The translations under genes and the position numbers were made by a program. 9,628 nt of DNA from Bacteroidia bacterium (GTDB lineage Bacteria; Bacteroidota; Bacteroidia; AKYH767-A; OLB10): assembly GCA_025450095.1 (NCBI GenBank), contig JANWID010000357.1, forward strand, positions 1-9,628, in the 5' to 3' direction. Position 1 is the stretch's first letter. Each line of letters opens with the position of its first letter. This document shows positions 6,122-9,628 of the stretch, piece after piece. The notes below the pieces were generated by a model. That model had not been told where the DNA came from. It did not search any database and was given only the letters and a program-made list of their open reading frames with translations.

Positions 6122-6412
6122 ATGACAGATCACACTAAAACTCTGGTTGCATTGCTGGTTGGTGCTGCAGCAGGGGCTGTTCTGGGATTGTTATTTGCAC
6201 CTGACAGGGGCGACAAAACCAGGGAGAAATTACTCAGATTCGCAAAACTAAAAGGAGAAGAACTGGAGGATTATGTTGACCAGGGTGTTGGTTATGCCAA
6301 GAAGAAAGTTGAAGAAGGAAAAGAGTATGCTTCAAAGTTAAGTTCTGAAGTTCAGAACAAAGCCAATGAGTTTGCTGCGAAAAAAGAAGAAGTCAGGACA
6401 GGAAACCGTTGA
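6122..6412 (+). CDS. YtxH domain-containing protein
   Basis: This is a small protein of 96 residues. It has one N-terminal membrane-spanning or membrane-dipping helix rich in Ala, Gly and Leu (about 7-25: TLVALLVGAAAGAVLGLLF). The hallmark FAPDRGDKTREKL follows directly, and then a long charged helix (about 35-90) rich in Lys and Glu that may form a coiled coil. This layout is that of YtxH proteins (named after Bacillus YtxH), which are often linked with general stress or envelope stress; the precise role is not established. It is the first gene of a three-gene plus-strand cluster, with the next start only about 27 bp (or 60 bp) downstream. The start ATG at 6122 is preceded by an A/T-rich leader with no Shine-Dalgarno sequence, normal for Bacteroidota. 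A heptamer array lies just upstream. Confidence 0.9.
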   Translation: MTDHTKTLVALLVGAAAGAVLGLLFAPDRGDKTREKLLRFAKLKGEELEDYVDQGVGYAKKKVEEGKEYASKLSSEVQNKANEFAAKKEEVRTGNR

Positions 6413-6439
6413 AAAAGATCATGCCCGTCAACAATTCAA

Positions 6440-6820
6440 ATGAATCCCGGTAAGCCCGGAAAATCGAACATCATGGAAGATGCCAAAACTAAAATTCGTG
6501 ATTTCACAGGTGATATCCGCGAATATATCGAAACACGTATTGACATTATTAAACTGGATGCCGCTGATACAGGAGCGTCAGCGGCATCCTCCATGGTGTC
6601 GTGGGTTACCATTTCGATTACCGTACTGTTCATGTTATTCCTTGTTACAGTCGGCGGTGCAATAGCCATCGGTTATACGCTGGGCAATTTTGCATCAGGC
6701 TTTTTTATTCTTGCCGGAGTGTATTTCTTGATTTCCGTAATCATTTATGTCAATCGCGAAAGCTGGATCAGGAAACCTTTCTTAAATTCAATAGTGAAAA
6801 ATATTTTTAATGATGCATAA
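6440..6820 (+). CDS. Phage holin superfamily III-like (DUF1469-type) membrane protein
   Basis: This protein has 126 residues, or 115 if translation begins at the second Met (ATG 6473). That start fits the family better, because the recognisable part opens MEDAKTKIRDFTGDIREYIETR. The amphipathic N-terminal part contains REYIETRIDIIKLDAADTG. Two membrane helices follow (about 54-77 and 83-104 in the long form) with a short glycine-containing turn, then a basic cytoplasmic-type tail (NRESWIRKP). This matches the family labelled 'phage holin family protein' or putative Actinobacteriophage holin III in databases. In Bacteroidota chromosomes it usually sits beside YtxH genes and is not evidence of a prophage. 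No endolysin or phage gene is nearby. Its 3' end overlaps the next start by 11 nt, so translation is probably coupled. Its role is likely in envelope or membrane homeostasis, by inference only. Confidence 0.85.
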   Translation: MNPGKPGKSNIMEDAKTKIRDFTGDIREYIETRIDIIKLDAADTGASAASSMVSWVTISITVLFMLFLVTVGGAIAIGYTLGNFASGFFILAGVYFLISVIIYVNRESWIRKPFLNSIVKNIFNDA

Positions 6821-7247
6821 GTTCAAAAACATCGAAGAGCTTCGCCTCGAACGAGAACGGCTCTATCTTAAAAAGGAAATGCTGGAAGATGAAATCAGGG
6901 ACGAATTTGAAATATTGAAAGAATCAATGAAGCCTTTCAACATGATCAAGAGTCTGTTCAACCGCGATACCCATGTACAAAACGGTCAATCCACTAATCC
7001 AGTTTCATCCTATATTGGAAGTGCAGTGATCGATTTTTTGGTATCAAAACTGGTTCTCAGAAAATCTTCCTTCATCAGAAAAGTCCTTGCTTCATCGCTG
7101 ATCTATGCAACTGGTCCGAAGATTATAGAAAAATTCTTACCTGTAGCCTCAGTGAAATTGAAAGAACTCCTTTCTAACTTTTTCCACAATCATAAATCTC
7201 ATCCAACGTATGAACAGTCTACTGCAGGGAATTCATATTCTGATTGA
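6810..7247 (+). CDS. Conserved-looking hypothetical protein, coiled coil plus hydrophobic segment
   Basis: This is the third gene of the YtxH/holin cluster, 145 residues. It begins at ATG 6810 or the adjacent ATG 6813, inside the last codons of the holin-like gene, so translational coupling is likely. The N-terminal region (about 5-40) is a strongly charged helix (LRLERERLYLKKEMLEDEIR) that should form a coiled coil. A flexible polar linker follows (about 52-62). A moderately hydrophobic region at about 64-118 contains IGSAVIDFLVSKLVL and VLASSLIYATGPKIIEKFL and may associate with the membrane. The tail is polar (Asn/His/Ser). I do not recognise a named domain. The company and overlap suggest it works with the holin-like and YtxH proteins at the inner membrane. 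No clear terminator follows; the heptamer repeats at 7253 start six bases after its stop codon. Confidence 0.78.
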   Translation: MMHKFKNIEELRLERERLYLKKEMLEDEIRDEFEILKESMKPFNMIKSLFNRDTHVQNGQSTNPVSSYIGSAVIDFLVSKLVLRKSSFIRKVLASSLIYATGPKIIEKFLPVASVKLKELLSNFFHNHKSHPTYEQSTAGNSYSD

Positions 7248-7252
7248 ACCCA

Positions 7253-7287
7253 GTGGGCGGCAAGCGGTAGGCAGTAAGCGGCTAGCC
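7253..7287. repeat. Five degenerate 7-bp repeats, consensus GTARGCG
   Basis: Five adjacent heptamers: GTGGGCG, GCAAGCG, GTAGGCA, GTAAGCG, GCTAGCC. On the opposite strand they read as ACTGCNN/ACCGCNN-type units, so they belong to the same family as 5966-6061 but in inverted orientation. They start six bases after the stop of the third gene of the YtxH cluster. Confidence 0.72.
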
Positions 7288-7371
7288 CTGAGCATTGGAG
7301 TGAATATATTACCCCCAAGCAGTTTGATTAATACAGCAGCGAGTTTCAGATATGAAAAAAGTAGTCGAAGG

Positions 7372-7413
7372 GTAGGCGGTAAATGGTCAGTAATAAGAAG
7401 TAAGCTGTTACAG
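7372..7413. repeat. Six decayed 7-bp repeats, consensus GTAAGCG
   Basis: Heptamers GTAGGCG, GTAAATG, GTCAGTA, ATAAGAA, GTAAGCT and GTTACAG are contiguous and more degraded than the other two blocks. The distance from the block at 7253 is 119 bp, exactly 17 units, so the two blocks are in the same phase and may be the ends of one decayed array. The sequence between them (7288-7371) no longer shows the motif. The block ends about 17 bp before the start at 7431. Confidence 0.55.
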
Positions 7414-7430
7414 TAAAAAATAACATACTT

Positions 7431-7760
7431 ATGAAAGAATCATCCAATAAAATGAGCACCATGTCGGATCGTGTCAATAGCCTGACAAAAGAAGGTTATA
7501 CAGAAAGTTTCCAGACGGTCAACGGAGGTATCAAGGCATTATCGGACAATACTTTTTACAGCGCCTCGGATATTGAAATAACTAACTTTTACCGTTTTGA
7601 AGGCAATAGTGATCCGTCGGATAACGCCATAGTATACGTGATTAAATGTAACGACGGAAAGAAGGGACTCATAATTGACTCCTATGGAATGAGTGCTGAC
7701 CCTGCTATCGGTGAGTTTATTGTAGAGGTGGAGTCGATTCACAAAAAGATGCATTCATAA
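7431..7760 (+). CDS. Small conserved Bacteroidota protein (often mislabelled phosphoribosylpyrophosphate synthetase)
   Basis: This protein has 109 residues from ATG 7431; ATG 7452 and ATG 7461 are in frame and equally plausible. The core resembles a family of about 100-residue proteins that I recall in Bacteroidota annotations under the name 'phosphoribosylpyrophosphate synthetase'. They share a TKEGYTESF-like N-terminus, the signature FYRFEGNSDPSDNAIVYVI (53-71) and KGLIIDSYGMSAD (78-90). It has none of the PRPP-binding or ATP-binding features of a true PRPP synthetase (over 300 residues), so the enzymatic name should not be used. It has no signal peptide or membrane helix and is probably a small cytoplasmic alpha/beta protein. 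It stands alone downstream of heptamer repeats and is convergent with the outer membrane protein gene, with 7 bp between the two stops. Its function is unknown. Confidence 0.8.
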   Translation: MKESSNKMSTMSDRVNSLTKEGYTESFQTVNGGIKALSDNTFYSASDIEITNFYRFEGNSDPSDNAIVYVIKCNDGKKGLIIDSYGMSADPAIGEFIVEVESIHKKMHS

Positions 7761-7767
7761 ATCCTGG

Positions 7768-9628
7768 CTATTCAAACGGAGAAACATCCGGCCGGGTGAC
7801 GTCAAAATCTTTGAACCGTTTTTCATTAAAGCGCACCGGATTCATACGAATATCGCTACCTCCTTCAGGCAATACCGGGTATAAAGCGATGGTAACCTGG
7901 AACGTATTCAATACAAGCAACTCGTTTTTCACTAGCAATCCAATACCATACATCTGGTAAACTTTTGAATCGAATACCGACTGATTATAACCTCCCACCA
8001 TCCCAACTCCTGCTATGATAATCGGAGCAAAACGGAATCCCAGGATTACATAGGGAGTATAGAACACCGTTTGACTCATCAATATCAACCTGCTGGTTCC
8101 TATCGGTAAATCATCTTTATAACCTGCAAGTCCGTTTTCGCTGCTTAAGTTTAGCAGTTCGGTTTCGCGGCGGTTAACCCCATAAATGAAGTTAAAATTT
8201 CCAAATTGTCGCATCCTCCACTTTCCCCATTGAGCTAAAGGGGAAAAATAAATGATATCGGTACTAATCGTGCTCCCGAAAACTTCTTTGCCCTTTATAA
8301 ACGTTCCATACCCTCCTCCTATATACAACTCACCAAACGAAGGGAAATAGCGGCCGATTGCGCCATCGACACCAAAATAATACTGTATTCCTGTATTCCT
8401 GTTTTCAATGCCAGAAGTAATTGTAATTTTATTTCCATCCGGTACATCCTCCACCTCACCAAACTTCAATACATAACGTTCTTTGAAGTATTTCCGGGAT
8501 GACAGACTCAAGCTCGCCAGGTAAAAATCGGACCTGGAAAAATGTTCGAGCAGCGGAGTATCTTCAGGAGTCAGTGTTGGATATCGACCCCTGGCAAATC
8601 GCAATGCGCCTATGAGCCGTGTTGATCGCTCTTCATCAGTATATCCTTTCGACAAAGGGATGCTGTAACCGACCCAGGCATCGGCAACAAACGACTGCAA
8701 GGAATAATTGTACGTGGTATCACTGGAGAACTTGATTGAGTCGGATTTTGTTAACGAAAGGACTTCAATTCCCCCTGCCCACCGGGTAAGCGGAGAGTAA
8801 AATGCTCTTTTTATTTCCAAACCTTTCACATTATTGTCAGGTTCGGTGCCATAATACAATGAAGGAGCGATATACGTATTGCCAATAGTCGGGATTGTAT
8901 ACCTTCCATCCAGGCTCAATGGTTCCGATTCTTTCAACTGATCAGTAAGCCTGTTGTCAAATTCGTGACCCCATCCCATCATGTTTTTCTCAGTTACGCG
9001 GTACCGCACACGGCTTGGAGTAGCATTAATATTAAAACGGATCGACCAGTAATCCTGGGAGATAATAATTATATCGAAGCTGTCGCGTGTTCCGGGAACC
9101 TCCTGCACCAACAAACGGGCATCCCGAATAAACGATGTGGCTCGAACCAGCCTTTCAGATTCCATCAGTTTTAGAGGATCAATTTTATCCCCTTCCTTGA
9201 ACAACAGGTAATTTTTGATTGTCTGGTCTTTCGTTTCAATATGTACCTTGTTGCCACCCTTCTGAAATACGTTGTGTGCTTGCTTTGTGGTATCATTAAT
9301 ATTTGTCCCAAATGGATCAAGGCTTACTATATATATATTCCGGATAATTCTTCCGCGATATTTCTTGGGAGAAATTCCATTTTTTACCTGTTTCGGCTTT
9401 TTCGACTTTGAACTTCTGATAGGAGGATTGAAAACAGCCTGGTAAAGCAAATAAAGCGCTTTCTTGTCCTTGGAATATTTATAGATCCTTTTATAAAAAT
9501 CGGCAGTGTCTACAGGAGCATCAATGTCGTTTACTGTATCGGGAACAGTTTGTGAAAATACTGGGGTGGAATAAATAGAAAAACCGACGATGAAAATAAA
9601 AATTGCATAAATGTTACCCACGTTGTAC
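7768..9628 (-). CDS. Outer membrane protein with POTRA-like region and beta-barrel (BamA/TamA-like), possibly 5'-partial
   Basis: The first start in the window is a GTG at 9621, giving 617 residues, but the frame stays open to the right edge and an upstream start is possible. That GTG start would give a signal peptide lacking the usual basic n-region (MGNIYAIFIFIVGFSIYSTPVFSQ), so a few residues may be missing. Cleavage probably occurs after VFS. Residues about 92-196 look like a POTRA-type domain: IIRNIYIVSLDPFGT, then FKEGDKIDPLKLMESERLVR and a beta strand ending IIIISQDYWSI. From about 197 to the end come alternating aromatic/glycine-rich strands (for example YFGVDGAIGRYFPSFGELYIGGGYG in two pieces), typical of an outer membrane barrel. 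It resembles the BamA/TamA surface-antigen superfamily, though the POTRA count is low for true BamA. Its role in assembly or export of envelope components is an inference. Confidence 0.8.
   Translation of the reverse strand, partial: YNVGNIYAIFIFIVGFSIYSTPVFSQTVPDTVNDIDAPVDTADFYKRIYKYSKDKKALYLLYQAVFNPPIRSSKSKKPKQVKNGISPKKYRGRIIRNIYIVSLDPFGTNINDTTKQAHNVFQKGGNKVHIETKDQTIKNYLLFKEGDKIDPLKLMESERLVRATSFIRDARLLVQEVPGTRDSFDIIIISQDYWSIRFNINATPSRVRYRVTEKNMMGWGHEFDNRLTDQLKESEPLSLDGRYTIPTIGNTYIAPSLYYGTEPDNNVKGLEIKRAFYSPLTRWAGGIEVLSLTKSDSIKFSSDTTYNYSLQSFVADAWVGYSIPLSKGYTDEERSTRLIGALRFARGRYPTLTPEDTPLLEHFSRSDFYLASLSLSSRKYFKERYVLKFGEVEDVPDGNKITITSGIENRNTGIQYYFGVDGAIGRYFPSFGELYIGGGYGTFIKGKEVFGSTISTDIIYFSPLAQWGKWRMRQFGNFNFIYGVNRRETELLNLSSENGLAGYKDDLPIGTSRLILMSQTVFYTPYVILGFRFAPIIIAGVGMVGGYNQSVFDSKVYQMYGIGLLVKNELLVLNTFQVTIALYPVLPEGGSDIRMNPVRFNEKRFKDFDVTRPDVSPFE

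Noticed and set aside
6421..6453. Ten-codon frame (MPVNNSNESR) between the YtxH and holin-like genes
   Set aside because: It is too short to support and overlaps the candidate holin start; it could at most be a coupling leader.
6440..6820. Holin-like gene as evidence of a prophage
   Set aside because: No endolysin, structural, integrase or attachment features are present; this family commonly sits beside YtxH genes in Bacteroidota chromosomes.
7210..7416. Plus-strand 68-codon frame across the second heptamer zone
   Set aside because: It overlaps the end of the coiled-coil gene in another frame and then runs through the non-coding heptamer repeats; no conserved features are seen.

Overview
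The window looks like chromosomal DNA of a member of the Bacteroidota. This rests on the gene families present: a CHASE3 histidine kinase, an MCE/MlaE pair, a YtxH/holin-like/coiled-coil cluster, a small conserved protein usually mislabelled as PRPP synthetase, and a POTRA-barrel outer membrane protein. It also fits the near absence of Shine-Dalgarno sequences ahead of starts, and the AT-leaning composition. I cannot resolve the genus. There are no rRNA or tRNA genes, no CRISPR array, no transposase and no phage structural genes; this is mostly envelope housekeeping DNA.

Layout. At 52-1809 (-) is a membrane sensor histidine kinase. It is insulated from the upstream gene by a clear intrinsic terminator (about 1855-1880) that ends the lipoprotein-like gene at 1912-2532 (-). 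A 324-bp divergent gap follows, then a YqgE/AlgH-family gene (+; best start 2857). The gap holds an orphan hairpin with a T-run and a palindromic, tandemly repeated operator-like site. Between yqgE and a convergent gene for a disordered 100-residue protein (3719-4021, -) lies an unusual palindromic and tandem repeat element, plus the terminator of the disordered-protein gene. At 4221-5786 (-) are an MCE-domain protein and an MlaE permease, which form a lipid-transport module with no ATPase gene between them.

The divergent gap 5787-6121 contains 14 uninterrupted, degenerate 7-bp repeats. It is followed by a compact + strand operon: YtxH protein, holin-superfamily membrane protein, and a coiled-coil/hydrophobic protein. 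After this operon comes a second zone of the same heptamer family in the opposite orientation (7253-7413), then a small conserved gene (7431-7760, +). A convergent outer membrane POTRA/beta-barrel protein (7768 to the right edge, -) follows after only 7 bp.

The shared theme is the cell envelope: sensing (kinase), inner-to-outer membrane lipid traffic (MlaE/MlaD), membrane-associated small proteins (YtxH/holin) and an outer membrane barrel. I see no convincing new defence or mobile system. The least explained structures are the heptamer arrays that bracket the YtxH operon in inverted orientation, and the palindromic array at 3429-3615. These are the main leads.
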